Notes: generated from the sequence alone by a model not told the origin. A stretch of 64,000 bases of DNA from Cellulomonas persica (GCF_007989825.1 NZ_BJUA01000004.1:62001-126000), one strand, 5' to 3'; counted from the first letter of the stretch, positions 53,968 through 62,486 are shown. Program-made: numbers and translations.

Positions 53968-54534
53968 GTGCCGGACGACCCCCAGACCCCCGAGCAGGAC
54001 CCGCGGCCCACGCGCGAGGACGCCCTGACGCCCGACGCCCGGCCGCAGGCTCCGGGGGCGCAGCACGAGCCGGCGTCCGTCGAGGCCTCGCAGTCGTCCG
54101 ACGAGACCGCGCGCGGTTCCGACGAGACCGCGCGCGGTTCCGACGAGACCGCGCGCGGTTCCGACGAGGCCGCAGAGCTTCCCGACGAGGCTGCAGAGCT
54201 TCCCGACGAGGCCGCAGAGCTGCCCGCCGAGGACGAGCTCGAGCGCGTCGCGGTGCCCGCGCGTGTCCGCCGCGCGCCGAAGTTCGGTGCGTTCATCGTC
54301 GCCGGCGCGGTCGTCGGTGCCGTCGTCGCGCTGCTCGCCACGGCCCTCGTCGGCTGGCTGAGCGACGACGCGGGCGCCTCGGACGTCGCCTCGGGGCAGG
54401 GGTTCATCTCGTTCCTCGACGGCCAGGGCGCCATCCGCGCGGTGATGGGGCTGACCGGCGCGGTCGTCGGCGGGTTCGTCGGGGGCGCGCTCGCATCCCG
54501 GGCCGACCGGCGCAGCCGCGACCCGCTCGCCTGA
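53968..54534 (+). CDS. Membrane protein with six 7-residue acidic repeats
   Basis: The 188-residue protein has a long acidic, Pro-rich cytosolic start. Six 21-bp tandem repeats (54097-54222) encode three SDETARG and three PDEAAEL-type heptads. Two membrane segments follow (about residues 106-131 and 154-176), with a glycine-rich second helix. No family is recognised. GTG is 6 nt after TAGGAT, so leaderless. The repeats suggest recent expansion and strain variation. Confidence 0.78.
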   Translation: MPDDPQTPEQDPRPTREDALTPDARPQAPGAQHEPASVEASQSSDETARGSDETARGSDETARGSDEAAELPDEAAELPDEAAELPAEDELERVAVPARVRRAPKFGAFIVAGAVVGAVVALLATALVGWLSDDAGASDVASGQGFISFLDGQGAIRAVMGLTGAVVGGFVGGALASRADRRSRDPLA

Positions 54535-54777
54535 GCCGACGGCGACCTGCTCCACCATGCGGCGGCGCGCGCCGTCGAAGCGCGTGCGTCGGGCACCTAA
54601 TCGATGAGGTCGGCCCGGTGGTGTGGCCGACGACGGGACTGGTCGGGTTCCCTCGTCGGTACCGGTCCCGGGCGGGCTCACGCGTCGACGTCGATGCGCT
54701 GGACGGGTACGGCACCGCCGACCCGTGGCCGCTCCCGAGGGCCGGACAGACCGTGTCCACCAGACCGAGGAGCGTTC

Positions 54778-56148
54778 ATGTCCGCCCGTAGCAGGTCCAC
54801 CCGGGCAGCCGCCGCGCTGCTGTCCGCCACCACGCTCGTGATCGGCGGCCTCACCGTCGCGGCGAGCTCGGCGACCGCAGCCGAGGGCTGCCGCGTCGAC
54901 TACACCGTCCAGAACCAGTGGCCCGGCGGGTTCCAGGGCGACGTGAAGGTCACCAACCTCGGCTCGTCCATCTCGTCGTGGAAGGTCGCCTGGACGTGGC
55001 CGTCCTCCGAGCAGAAGATCCAGCAGGCCTGGAACGCCGACGTCGTCACGTCGGGCTCGCAGGTCTCCGCGACGAGCGTCGGCTGGAACGGCTCGCTCGG
55101 CACCGGCGCGAGCGCGTCGTTCGGCTTCATCGGCACGTCCGGCTCGGCGAACCCCGCGCCGACCTCCTTCACCGTGAACGGCGTCGCGTGCACCGGCACG
55201 GTCCCGACGACGAACCCCACGACCCCCACGCAGACCCCGACCCCCACCCGGACCCCCACGCAGACACCGACGCCCACGCCCACCCCGACGACGCCGCCCC
55301 CGCAGCCGTCGGGCGACCTGTACGTCGACACGGAGAACCAGTCGTACGCCGCCTGGCAGGCCGCGTCCGGCAGCACCAAGGACCTCCTGGCGAAGATCGC
55401 GCTGACCCCGCAGTCGGTGTGGATCGGCAACTGGAACAGCCCGTCGGTGTCCCAGCAGCAGATGCGGGACGCGACGAGCCGCGCGTCGGCGGCCGGCAAG
55501 ACCGTCTCGGTCGTCATCTACGCCATCCCGGGCCGTGACTGCGGCTCGCACTCGGGTGGTGGCGTGCCGGAGAGCGAGTACGCGCAGTGGGTCGACACGG
55601 TCGCGCGCGGCATCGTCGGCCGTCCGATCATCGTGCTCGAGCCCGACGCCCTCGCCCAGCTGGGCGACTGCAGCGGCCAGGGCGACCGGGTCGGCTTCCT
55701 GAAGTACGCCGCGAAGTCGCTCACGCAGGCCGGTGGCCGGGTCTACATCGACGCGGGCCACTCGGGCTGGCTGTCGGTCGACACCGCGGTGAGCCGCCTG
55801 AACCAGATCGGCTTCGAGTACGCGGTGGGCTTCGCGCTCAACACGTCGAACTACCAGACGACCTCCGACACACAGCGCTACGGCGAGCAGATCTCGCAGC
55901 GCCTCGGCGGCAGGGGCTACGTCATCGACACGTCGCGCAACGGCAACGGCAGCAACGGCGAGTGGTGCAACCCGCGCGGCCGTGCGCTCGGCGACAAGCC
56001 GCGTCTCGTGAACGACTCCACCGGTCTCGACGCGCTGCTGTGGGTCAAGCTGCCCGGCGAGTCCGACGGCTCGTGCAACGGCGGCCCGGCCGCCGGCCAG
56101 TGGTGGCAGGAGATCGCCCTGGAGCTCGCACGCAACGCCAAGTGGTGA
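54778..56148 (+). CDS. cenA: Endoglucanase with N-terminal CBM2, CenA-type (GH6)
   Basis: The 456-residue secreted cellulase has a signal peptide (about 1-35), a CBM2 (about 36-138: GCRVDYTVQNQWPGGFQGDVKVTN, WNADVVTSG, GWNGSL, closing Cys in GVACTG), a Thr/Pro linker (TPTPTPTTPPPQP), and a GH6 domain. Catalytic motifs are IPGRDCGSHSGGG, LEPDALAQLGDCSGQGDR and KLPGESDG. This matches Cellulomonas fimi CenA in order and length (449-residue preprotein). It cleaves internal beta-1,4 bonds of cellulose. GAGGAG precedes the ATG. I saw no CelR/CebR-like 14-bp palindrome upstream. Confidence 0.95.
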   Translation: MSARSRSTRAAAALLSATTLVIGGLTVAASSATAAEGCRVDYTVQNQWPGGFQGDVKVTNLGSSISSWKVAWTWPSSEQKIQQAWNADVVTSGSQVSATSVGWNGSLGTGASASFGFIGTSGSANPAPTSFTVNGVACTGTVPTTNPTTPTQTPTPTRTPTQTPTPTPTPTTPPPQPSGDLYVDTENQSYAAWQAASGSTKDLLAKIALTPQSVWIGNWNSPSVSQQQMRDATSRASAAGKTVSVVIYAIPGRDCGSHSGGGVPESEYAQWVDTVARGIVGRPIIVLEPDALAQLGDCSGQGDRVGFLKYAAKSLTQAGGRVYIDAGHSGWLSVDTAVSRLNQIGFEYAVGFALNTSNYQTTSDTQRYGEQISQRLGGRGYVIDTSRNGNGSNGEWCNPRGRALGDKPRLVNDSTGLDALLWVKLPGESDGSCNGGPAAGQWWQEIALELARNAKW

Positions 56149-56166
56149 CCTGAGTCAGTGCCTGAA

Positions 56167-56219
56167 CGGGGGGCCATGCGTCCACGGTCGATGTGCGACC
56201 ATGGACGCGTGGCCCCCCG
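56167..56219. terminator. 53-nt near-perfect inverted repeat spanning cenA end and purF start
   Basis: An 18-bp outer stem (56167-56184 with 56202-56219, one G-T pair) and a 5-bp inner stem (GGTCG 56186-56190 with CGACC 56196-56200) close a 5-nt loop. It begins 18 bp after the cenA stop, so it is a plausible cenA terminator. The proposed purF GTG (56209) and a GACCAT -10-like box (56197-56202) lie inside the structure, so it may also be an operator. Confidence 0.7.
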
Positions 56220-57756
56220 CGCTGACGGACGACTGAACCACGACCTCCTCCCGGACGAGAAAGGCCCCCAGGACGCCTGCGGCGTCTTCGGTGTCTGGGC
56301 TCCGGGCGAGGAGGTCGCCAAGCTCACCTACTTCGGGCTGTACGCGTTGCAGCACCGCGGACAGGAGTCCGCAGGCATCGCGACGAGCAACGGCTCGCAG
56401 CTCCTGGTCTACAAGGACATGGGGCTCGTCTCGCAGGTGTTCGACGAGACCGCGCTGAACGCGCTGCAGGGGCACATCGCGATCGGGCACGCCCGGTACT
56501 CGACGACCGGCGCGAGCAACTGGGAGAACGCCCAGCCGACGCTCGGCCCCACGGCCGCCGGCACCGTGGCCCTCGGCCACAACGGCAACCTGACGAACAC
56601 CGCCGAGCTCGTCGAGCTCGTCGCGGAGCGGTACGGCAGCCAGCGGCGCGGCGAGCTCGCGCGCGGCAACACCACCGACACGGCGCTCATCACGGCGCTC
56701 CTCGCGGGGGACCCGGACCACACGCTCGAGTCCACGGCGCTCGAGGTCCTGCCGCGCCTGCGCGGCGCGTTCTCGCTGGTCTTCATGGACGAGCGCACGC
56801 TGTACGCGGCGCGTGACCCGCAGGGTGTGCGCCCGCTGGTGCTCGGGCGCCTCGAGCGCGGGTGGGTCGTCGCGTCGGAGACCCCGGCGCTCGACATCGT
56901 CGGCGCGAGCTACGTGCGCGAGGTCGAGCCCGGCGAGTTCATCGCGATCGACGCCGACGGGCTGCGCTCGACGCGGTTCGCGCAGGCCGAGCGCGCGGGC
57001 TGCGTCTTCGAGTACGTCTACCTCGCGCGTCCGGACACGACGATCGCGGGCCGCTCGGTCCACGCGGCGCGCGTCGAGATGGGTCGCCGTCTGGCGATCG
57101 AGCACCCCGTCGAGGCGGATCTCGTCATCCCCGTCCCGGAGTCGGGTACGCCCGCTGCGGTCGGGTACGCGCAGCAGTCAGGCATCCCGTTCGGGCAGGG
57201 CCTGACGAAGAACGCGTACGTGGGCCGTACGTTCATCCAGCCGTCGCAGACGCTGCGCCAGCTCGGCATCCGGCTCAAGCTCAACCCGCTGCGCGAGGTC
57301 ATCCGCGGCAAGCGCCTCGTCGTCGTCGACGACTCGATCGTGCGCGGCAACACCCAGCGCGCGCTCGTGCGGATGCTGCGCGAGGCCGGGGCCGCCGAGG
57401 TGCACGTGCGCATCTCGTCGCCGCCCGTGAAGTGGCCGTGCTTCTACGGCATCGACTTCGCGAGCCGCGCCGAGCTCATCGCCAACGGCCTGACGCCCGA
57501 CGAGATCGGCGCCTCGCTCGGCGCGGACTCGCTCGGCTACATCTCCGAGGACGCCCTCATCGAGGCGACCGAGCAGCCTGCGAGCCAGCTGTGCACCGCG
57601 TGCTTCTCGGGCCGCTACCCGATCGAGCTGCCTCCGGCCGACCGGCTCGGCAAGAACCTGCTCGAGCAGAACGAGCTGCCGCTGGGAGCACCCGAGGACG
57701 GGCTCGTCGCGATCCTGCCCGGCGGCGGTGCGGCGTCCGCGCTCGACCACCCCTGA
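56209..57756 (+). CDS. purF: Amidophosphoribosyltransferase
   Basis: The 515-residue enzyme starts purine synthesis by making phosphoribosylamine from PRPP and glutamine. The Ntn nucleophile Cys follows a short propeptide in PQDACGVFGVW near residue 24. GHNGNLTN, and the PRPP loop RLVVVDDSIVRGNTQRAL near residue 370, are present. C-terminal cysteines lie in LCTACFSGRYPIELP. GTG at 56209 is chosen because GACCAT lies 6 nt upstream; GTG at 56158 is a longer alternative. purM follows 110 bp later. Confidence 0.95.
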   Translation: MAPRADGRLNHDLLPDEKGPQDACGVFGVWAPGEEVAKLTYFGLYALQHRGQESAGIATSNGSQLLVYKDMGLVSQVFDETALNALQGHIAIGHARYSTTGASNWENAQPTLGPTAAGTVALGHNGNLTNTAELVELVAERYGSQRRGELARGNTTDTALITALLAGDPDHTLESTALEVLPRLRGAFSLVFMDERTLYAARDPQGVRPLVLGRLERGWVVASETPALDIVGASYVREVEPGEFIAIDADGLRSTRFAQAERAGCVFEYVYLARPDTTIAGRSVHAARVEMGRRLAIEHPVEADLVIPVPESGTPAAVGYAQQSGIPFGQGLTKNAYVGRTFIQPSQTLRQLGIRLKLNPLREVIRGKRLVVVDDSIVRGNTQRALVRMLREAGAAEVHVRISSPPVKWPCFYGIDFASRAELIANGLTPDEIGASLGADSLGYISEDALIEATEQPASQLCTACFSGRYPIELPPADRLGKNLLEQNELPLGAPEDGLVAILPGGGAASALDHP

Positions 57757-57866
57757 GCGCCGAGCCGACGAGCGACCGAGCCACCACCGCACGAGCCACC
57801 ACCGACCGAGCCGACGACCGACCCCGCGCCGTGGCGCCCGTGCCCGGCCGAACCCCTGGAGCGACC

Positions 57867-59018
57867 GTGACCTCCCAGCCCGACGACGCGACCGCCACCC
57901 CCGCGCCGATCACGTACGCCGCCGCGGGCGTCGACACCGAGGCGGGGGACAAGGCCGTCGAGCTCATGAAGGACGCGGTGCGCGCGACGCACGGCGCGCG
58001 CGTGCTCGGCGGGGTCGGCGGCTTCGCCGGCCTGTACGACGCGAGCTTCCTCACCCGGTACCGGCACCCGCTGCTCGCGACGTCGACCGACGGCGTCGGC
58101 ACCAAGGTCGCGATCGCGCAGGCGCTCGACATCCACCACACCATCGGCTTCGACCTCGTCGGCATGGTCGTCGACGACATCGTCGTGGTCGGCGCCGAGC
58201 CGCTGTTCATGACCGACTACATCGCGACCGGCCGCGTCGTGCCCGAGCGCATCGCGGACGTGGTGCGCGGCATCGCGCAGGCGTGCCAGGTGGCCGGGAC
58301 CGCGCTGGTCGGCGGCGAGACCGCGGAGCACCCGGGGCTGCTGGCGCCCGACGAGTACGACGTCGCGGGCGCCGCGACAGGCGTCGTCGAGGCCGACGAG
58401 CTGCTCGGCCCGGAGCGGGTGCGCGCGGGCGACGTGCTCGTCGCGTTCGCCTCCAGCGGGCTGCACTCCAACGGGTACTCGCTCGTGCGGGCCGTCGTCC
58501 GGCAGGCGGGCTGGGGCCTCGAGCGGCACGTCGACGAGCTGGGCCGCACGCTCGGCGAGGAGCTCCTCGAGCCGACGCGCGTCTACGCGTCCGACTGCCT
58601 CGCGATCGCCCGCCGCGCCGGCGTCGCCGGGGTGCACGCCTTCAGCCACGTGACGGGCGGCGGGCTCGCCGCGAACGTCGCGCGCATCCTGCCGGGCGGG
58701 CTCGTCGCCGACGTGGATCGCGGCGCGTGGACCCTGCCGCCCGTGTTCTCCCTGGTGCAGGGGCTCGGCCAGGTCCCGTGGACGGACCTCGAGGGGACGC
58801 TCAACCTCGGCGTGGGCATGGTCGCCGTCGTCGCGGCCGACGCCGTGGGCGGCGTGCTCGCGCACGCGGCCGAGCTCGGCCTGCCGGCGTGGGAGCTCGG
58901 CGCGGTGCGTGACCTGGACCCGTCGCGCGACGTCGTCGGCGCGCCGGGGTTCGTGTCCGGCACCAAGGGTGTCGACGGCGGCGCAGTGCGCCTCACGGGC
59001 GAGTACCGCACGGCCTGA
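57867..59018 (+). CDS. purM: Phosphoribosylformylglycinamidine cyclo-ligase (AIR synthetase)
   Basis: The 383-residue enzyme closes the imidazole ring. Motifs are YAAAGVDTEAGDKAVELM, LLATSTDGVGTKVAIAQ, GFDLVGMVVDDIVVVGAEPLFMTDY, GETAEHPGLL, ASSGLHSNGYSLVR and HVTGGGLAANVARIL. GTG at 57867 follows GGAG by 6 nt. It continues the purF transcript. The terminator at 59047 ends this purine pair. Confidence 0.96.
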   Translation: MTSQPDDATATPAPITYAAAGVDTEAGDKAVELMKDAVRATHGARVLGGVGGFAGLYDASFLTRYRHPLLATSTDGVGTKVAIAQALDIHHTIGFDLVGMVVDDIVVVGAEPLFMTDYIATGRVVPERIADVVRGIAQACQVAGTALVGGETAEHPGLLAPDEYDVAGAATGVVEADELLGPERVRAGDVLVAFASSGLHSNGYSLVRAVVRQAGWGLERHVDELGRTLGEELLEPTRVYASDCLAIARRAGVAGVHAFSHVTGGGLAANVARILPGGLVADVDRGAWTLPPVFSLVQGLGQVPWTDLEGTLNLGVGMVAVVAADAVGGVLAHAAELGLPAWELGAVRDLDPSRDVVGAPGFVSGTKGVDGGAVRLTGEYRTA

Positions 59019-59046
59019 CAACCGGGGGCGTCCGGCCCTGAGACGA

Positions 59047-59081
59047 CTGTCGCCTGCCGGGCGGGGCTCGGCAGGCGACAG
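59047..59081 (+). terminator. Terminator after purM
   Basis: CTGTCGCCTGCC (59047-59058) pairs perfectly with its complement (59070-59081) around an 11-nt loop, 28 bp after purM. Confidence 0.78.
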
Positions 59082-59209
59082 GTCGCGGACGGCACGTCGT
59101 GGGACCGCTGCGTGGTCGGACGACGGGCGGTCGTCAGACCACGTCCCGAGCGTCACCCCCGGGGTGCCGTTGACGGCTCGGGTCGGGCCCGACGGATCGT
59201 CGGACGACA

Positions 59210-59236
59210 GCGCCGGACGACGAGGTCGTCCGGCGC
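59210..59236 (-). terminator. Hairpin downstream of DUF3073
   Basis: A 12-bp stem (GCGCCGGACGAC at 59210-59221, complement 59225-59236) with a 3-nt GAG loop lies 98 bp beyond the DUF3073 stop on its strand. The rest of 59082-59333 has no gene. Confidence 0.55.
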
Positions 59237-59333
59237 GCTCGCTCGGACAAGGCCGGTCAGACGAGGCCGGTCCGGGCGCCTCGTCGGTCAGGCGACCGCG
59301 CGGGTCGGACCACCGTCGACGGCGGGACGAGGG

Positions 59334-59534
59334 TCAGCGGTCGTCGTCGAGCCACCGGCGGTAGTCGTCGTCAGGCTCGTCGTCCGTGTCGACCGCAGCA
59401 ACGCTCCGGCGCTCGATGGGGTCGACGTGCCGCGACAGCTCCTGCTCCAGCGCGCGGTAGTTGGTGTCCGGGCTGAAGTACTTCAGCTCCCGCGCCACCT
59501 TCGTCTGCTTAGCCTTCTGACGGCCGCGCCCCAT
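59334..59534 (-). CDS. DUF3073 family small protein
   Basis: The 66-residue protein starts MGRGRQKAKQTKVARELKYFSPDTNYRALEQEL, the whole DUF3073 signature, and ends with an acidic tail YRRWLDDDR. It is a conserved small basic/acidic protein found across Actinobacteria; its function is not known. No gene overlaps it. It stands alone between purM and bldC. Confidence 0.92.
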   Translation of the reverse strand: MGRGRQKAKQTKVARELKYFSPDTNYRALEQELSRHVDPIERRSVAAVDTDDEPDDDYRRWLDDDR

Positions 59535-60126
59535 GGCATCGACCCCCTCTAACGTGGAAGCGGGGCGGCACCGTGCTCACACGTGCGGCCCCGGGATGCT
59601 GAATCGTCTGTTCGTTCGGCAACGCTACATGGAATTCCGTTATTCCGGCCACTCGCGAGGGGGCGACTCGCGTCACGTTCACCCAGGGCGCACGAGTCCC
59701 CCACGACCGCGTGCGCGACCGGGGCGGTCGCCGTGTCCGGCTCGTCCGGTTCGCGACCCGCGCGAGGGGGCCTGGTGGTCGACGGCGGGCCCCGCGACTG
59801 CCCCTCGCACCTGGGCCCCCGGTCGGGCCTGAGTGCTCCTCCGCCGGGGCCCGTGCGCACCGGCGCGGTCTCGGCGAGCGAGGGTGAAAAGTCCGGTTTA
59901 GGCTGACCTTGCGTGCCGCTCACCAGCGGACTCGTCGGTTCTGAGGACCGGGTTGTACGCTTTCGTAACGAAATCGTGTCCCGGAATGCGCCGCATGCCG
60001 GGTTCACACATGCTAGTGACGCGAGTGCGACGTCCCTCGTGACGCCGCCCTCGCCACCAGCTGCACCGAACAGGTGATCGTCGGGAAGGGGAGTCCCGGC
60101 CCACCCGATAGCCAGGAGGCACCCCC
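59535..60126. other. Long intergenic region between DUF3073 and bldC
   Basis: This 592-bp gap has no convincing coding frame on either strand. It is less GC-rich than its neighbours near 59610-59650 and 59890-60015. It contains a 13-bp palindrome TTTCGTAACGAAA at 59961-59973. A long bldC 5' region with its own control is likely; a small RNA is possible but I cannot support one. Confidence 0.5.
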
Positions 60127-60333
60127 ATGACCGTCAAGCCCGCAGTCACCGACAACCTGCTCACCCCGTCCGAGGTCGCGACCCTGTTCCGCGTCGACCC
60201 GAAGACCGTGACGCGCTGGGCCAAGGCCGGCAAGCTCTCGTCGATCCGCACTCTCGGCGGGCACCGGCGCTACCTCGAGTCCGAGGTCCAGGCGCTGCTC
60301 CAGGGCATCCCCCAGCAGCGCGGCACCGCCTGA
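60127..60333 (+). CDS. bldC: BldC-family MerR-like DNA-binding protein
   Basis: The 68-residue protein is a minimal MerR winged-helix domain: NLLTPSEVATLFRVDPKTVTRWAKAGKLSSIRTLGGHRRYLESEVQALL. This is nearly the BldC consensus. BldC binds head-to-tail on direct repeats and controls developmental and other genes in Streptomyces; the role in Cellulomonas is unknown. AGGAGG precedes the ATG. A strong terminator follows at 60479. Confidence 0.95.
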   Translation: MTVKPAVTDNLLTPSEVATLFRVDPKTVTRWAKAGKLSSIRTLGGHRRYLESEVQALLQGIPQQRGTA

Positions 60334-60478
60334 CCCGCGGCGCGGACGGGTCGACGGCTCGGCCCCTGAGGCCGACGCTCGAACCCCAGGCCGCCGGTGT
60401 CGGGCGAGCTCGTACGACGCCACGCGCGTGACGCCTCCGCCAGGTGCGTCGGTTCGGCTCCCCACACATCAGGACCCA

Positions 60479-60510
60479 CGAAGGCCCCGGGATGGCTCCC
60501 GGGGCCTTCG
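60479..60510. terminator. Terminator between bldC and DUF3618
   Basis: CGAAGGCCCCGGG (60479-60491) pairs with CCCGGGGCCTTCG (60498-60510) around a 6-nt loop. It is symmetric and lies between convergent genes. Confidence 0.85.
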
Positions 60511-60552
60511 CGTGTGCGCGAGCCGGCAGGCTCGCGTGTCGGCTCGCGGCCG

Positions 60553-60855
60553 TCAGCGGGAGCGGCGCGCGATGCGCACGACGACGATCGTCGTGACGAA
60601 CGCGGCCGCGAGCGCGGCGCCGGCGAGCACCTTGCGCGCGTGCGCACGGTCCTGCGGGCTCGCGTCGGCGCTCGTCGCGTCGGACGCGAGCCGTCGCGCC
60701 GTCGCCACGGCAGCCTCGGCCTGTGCGCGCGGCGCCAGTCGCGCGGTGAGCTCGTCGACCGTGGACACGAGCTGCTGACGCGTCACCGCGATCTCGGCCT
60801 CGATCGCCTGCATCGCCGGGGTGGTGAAGGGCTCGGGGCGCTTCTCGTCGGTCAT
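60553..60855 (-). CDS. DUF3618 family membrane-associated protein
   Basis: The 100-residue protein has the DUF3618 pattern AIEAEIAVTRQQLVSTVDELTARLAPRAQ followed by a short spacer and a C-terminal membrane segment (about 78-95). It usually accompanies holin-like proteins in Actinobacteria, as here. Three genes (61430, 60944, 60553) run in one direction and probably form an envelope-stress or homeostasis operon. Confidence 0.88.
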   Translation of the reverse strand: MTDEKRPEPFTTPAMQAIEAEIAVTRQQLVSTVDELTARLAPRAQAEAAVATARRLASDATSADASPQDRAHARKVLAGAALAAAFVTTIVVVRIARRSR

Positions 60856-60943
60856 CGGGCTCCTCCCAGCGGGTGTGCGGTCCGGGCCGTCGCCCCGGTG
60901 CGGATGCGCGCGCTGCTCCTCGTCGGAGGCGTCGCCGCCGCAC

Positions 60944-61342
60944 TCATGCCGACGGACCCTTCAGAGCGGCCACATCGTCCTGCACGCTCGCGATCGCGGC
61001 CTGCGGTGCGGGCGGGGAGGCCTTCTTGAGCGCCTTCACGCCGAGCAGCGCGAGGACCACGACGACGATCAGGAGCAGCAAGGTGACGATCAGCGCCGCC
61101 GCCCACAGCGGCAGCCACAGGTCGAGCACGATGACCAGCGTCGTCAGCACCGCGGCGAGCAGGTACAGCGCGAGCACGCCCGCCGCGACGAGCATGCCCG
61201 AGCCGGCGCCCAGGATCTTGGCGCGTTCGGCGATCTCGGTCTTGGCGAGCTCGATCTCGGCCCGCACGAGCCGTGAGGTCTGCTCGCTCAGGTCGCTCAC
61301 GAGCTGACCGAGCGAACGCTGGGGTTGCGCGTTCGTCGTCAT
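60944..61342 (-). CDS. Holin-X/DUF1469-like (phage holin superfamily) envelope protein
   Basis: The 132-residue protein has a helical start (SLGQLVSDLSEQTSRLVRAEIELAKTEIAERAK) and two membrane segments (about 48-70 and 78-102). This is the actinobacterial putative holin-X type, not evidence of a prophage. A Lys/Ala-rich tail follows. The ATG at 61342 has AAAGG upstream. It lies between a similar two-segment protein and DUF3618. Confidence 0.85.
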   Translation of the reverse strand: MTTNAQPQRSLGQLVSDLSEQTSRLVRAEIELAKTEIAERAKILGAGSGMLVAAGVLALYLLAAVLTTLVIVLDLWLPLWAAALIVTLLLLIVVVVLALLGVKALKKASPPAPQAAIASVQDDVAALKGPSA

Positions 61343-61429
61343 CGGTGCTGCCTTTCGTCGTCCTGCCGTGTCCTGCGGCGCAGACACCCAGTGTGCTGTC
61401 GGCGTCCGCGCACCGCTCGGCGAGGCCGC

Positions 61430-61867
61430 TCAGTTGTCCCAGGGGTGGACGAGCTCCTCGGCCGGGTGCGTCGGCTCGGGCAGGGCCGTCAGACGAGGCG
61501 CAGGCGTGCGGGGGAGGTGGCTACGCCCCCACGCGGCGAAGCCGGCGGCGACGAGCAGGAGCGCGGTGCCGACGAGCAGCGCCGCGAGCCACGGCTCGAC
61601 GACGTGCGCCATGCCCATGACCGCCGCGGTGACGAACAGCGCCAGCCCGAAGAACGTGAGCAGTGCGGCCGCGCCGAACGCGATCGCCGACGGCCGGACC
61701 TGCACCGCGCGCGCCCGCACGCTCGCGCTGACCGCGTCGATCTCGGCCTGGATCGACGAGCGGACCTTGTCCTCCGCCTGCCCCAGCTTCTCGCGAGCGC
61801 GCTCGGCGATCGGCTCGGTGAGGCGGTCGAGGAATCGGCGGCGTTCGGGACCGCGGTCGGTCGTCAC
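61430..61867 (-). CDS. Holin-like small membrane protein
   Basis: The 145-residue protein has an amphipathic N-terminal half (REKLGQAEDKVRSSIQAEIDAVSASVRARAVQ) and two membrane segments (about 60-83 and 88-112), ending PAEELVHPWDN. It resembles the next gene in layout. GTG at 61867 has GGAGGAG immediately upstream. It likely heads the DUF3618 operon. Function is unknown. Confidence 0.8.
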   Translation of the reverse strand: MTTDRGPERRRFLDRLTEPIAERAREKLGQAEDKVRSSIQAEIDAVSASVRARAVQVRPSAIAFGAAALLTFFGLALFVTAAVMGMAHVVEPWLAALLVGTALLLVAAGFAAWGRSHLPRTPAPRLTALPEPTHPAEELVHPWDN

Positions 61868-61981
61868 GGGCTCCTCCAGGGGCTGCGGTGTGGCGCCAGC
61901 CTAGCCAGGCGGGGCTCTCGCGGGACGGGACGCGCGGGCGTCGTCACCTGCGCACTTGTCCCGCGCGCATGCCCGGAGACG

Positions 61982-62017
61982 ACGAAGCCCGCCAGGCTGC
62001 TCCCTGGCGGGCTTCGT
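61982..62017 (-). terminator. Terminator of the tRNA cluster
   Basis: A 15-bp perfect stem (ACGAAGCCCGCCAGG at 61982-61996, complement at 62003-62017) with a 6-nt loop ends 5 bp before the 3' end of tRNA-Phe on the minus strand. Confidence 0.82.
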
Positions 62018-62021
62018 ACGG

Positions 62022-62094
62022 TGGCTCCGACCGGCGTCGATCCGGTGACCTTTCGATTTTCAGTCGAACGCTCTACCAACTGAGCTACAGAGCC
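62022..62094 (-). tRNA. tRNA-Phe (GAA)
   Basis: The 73-nt gene folds as a cloverleaf on the minus strand: acceptor GGCTCTG/CGGAGCC, T-loop GGATCGACGCC, D-arm with AGCTCAGTTGGTAGAGC, and anticodon GAA in ACTGAAAAT. Discriminator is A. CCA is not encoded. Confidence 0.95.
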
Positions 62095-62145
62095 GTGGAG
62101 TCGCCTCCAACGACGATGCCGGCCACAAGGACCGGCATTGTCGAG

Positions 62146-62219
62146 CGACCCCGACGGGACTTGAACCCGCGACCTCCGCCGTGACAGGGCGGCGCGCTAA
62201 CCAACTGCGCTACGGGGCC
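62146..62219 (-). tRNA. tRNA-Asp (GTC)
   Basis: The 74-nt gene has acceptor GGCCCCG/CGGGGTC, D-arm GCGCAGTTGGTTAGCGC, T-arm GCGGGTTCAAGTCCCG and anticodon GTC in CCTGTCACG. Discriminator is G, typical for Asp. It lies 51 bp from tRNA-Phe. Confidence 0.95.
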
Positions 62220-62261
62220 TCGTGGTGAGACCTTTCTTGCATCTTTCACTACACGTTCTCG

Positions 62262-62334
62262 TACCCCCAACGGGATTCGAACCCGTGCTACCGCCGTGAA
62301 AGGGCGGGGTCCTAGGCCGCTAGACGATGAGGGC
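62262..62334 (-). tRNA. tRNA-Glu (TTC)
   Basis: The 73-nt gene has acceptor GCCCTCA/TGGGGGT with a G-T first pair as in other actinobacterial tRNA-Glu, D-arm TCGTCTAGCGGCCTAGGAC, T-arm ACGGGTTCGAATCCCGT and anticodon TTC in CCTTTCACG. It heads the Glu-Asp-Phe cluster. Confidence 0.95.
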
Positions 62335-62486
62335 GTCGCCCCAGACGTCGAGGCGTCGGTTGACCGTGGAAGAGCATACGGGGACTTGGCCGGAACTCCA
62401 AAGCGGCCCCTCGCGACGCTGCTCACACGCCCGTCGGTGAGGCCCGTGGGGCGACGAGTCCCTCGGTGGCCGGGCAGGATGGGCGT

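Noticed and set aside
54535-54777. CelR/CebR-type operator upstream of cenA
   Set aside because: I looked for a TGGGAGCGCTCCCA-like palindrome. Only a partial GCCGCTCCC half-site is present near 54730, so I do not call an operator.
60944-61867. Prophage remnant suggested by holin-like proteins
   Set aside because: The proteins are actinobacterial holin-X/DUF1469-type envelope proteins with DUF3618. No phage structural, integrase or lysis genes are nearby.
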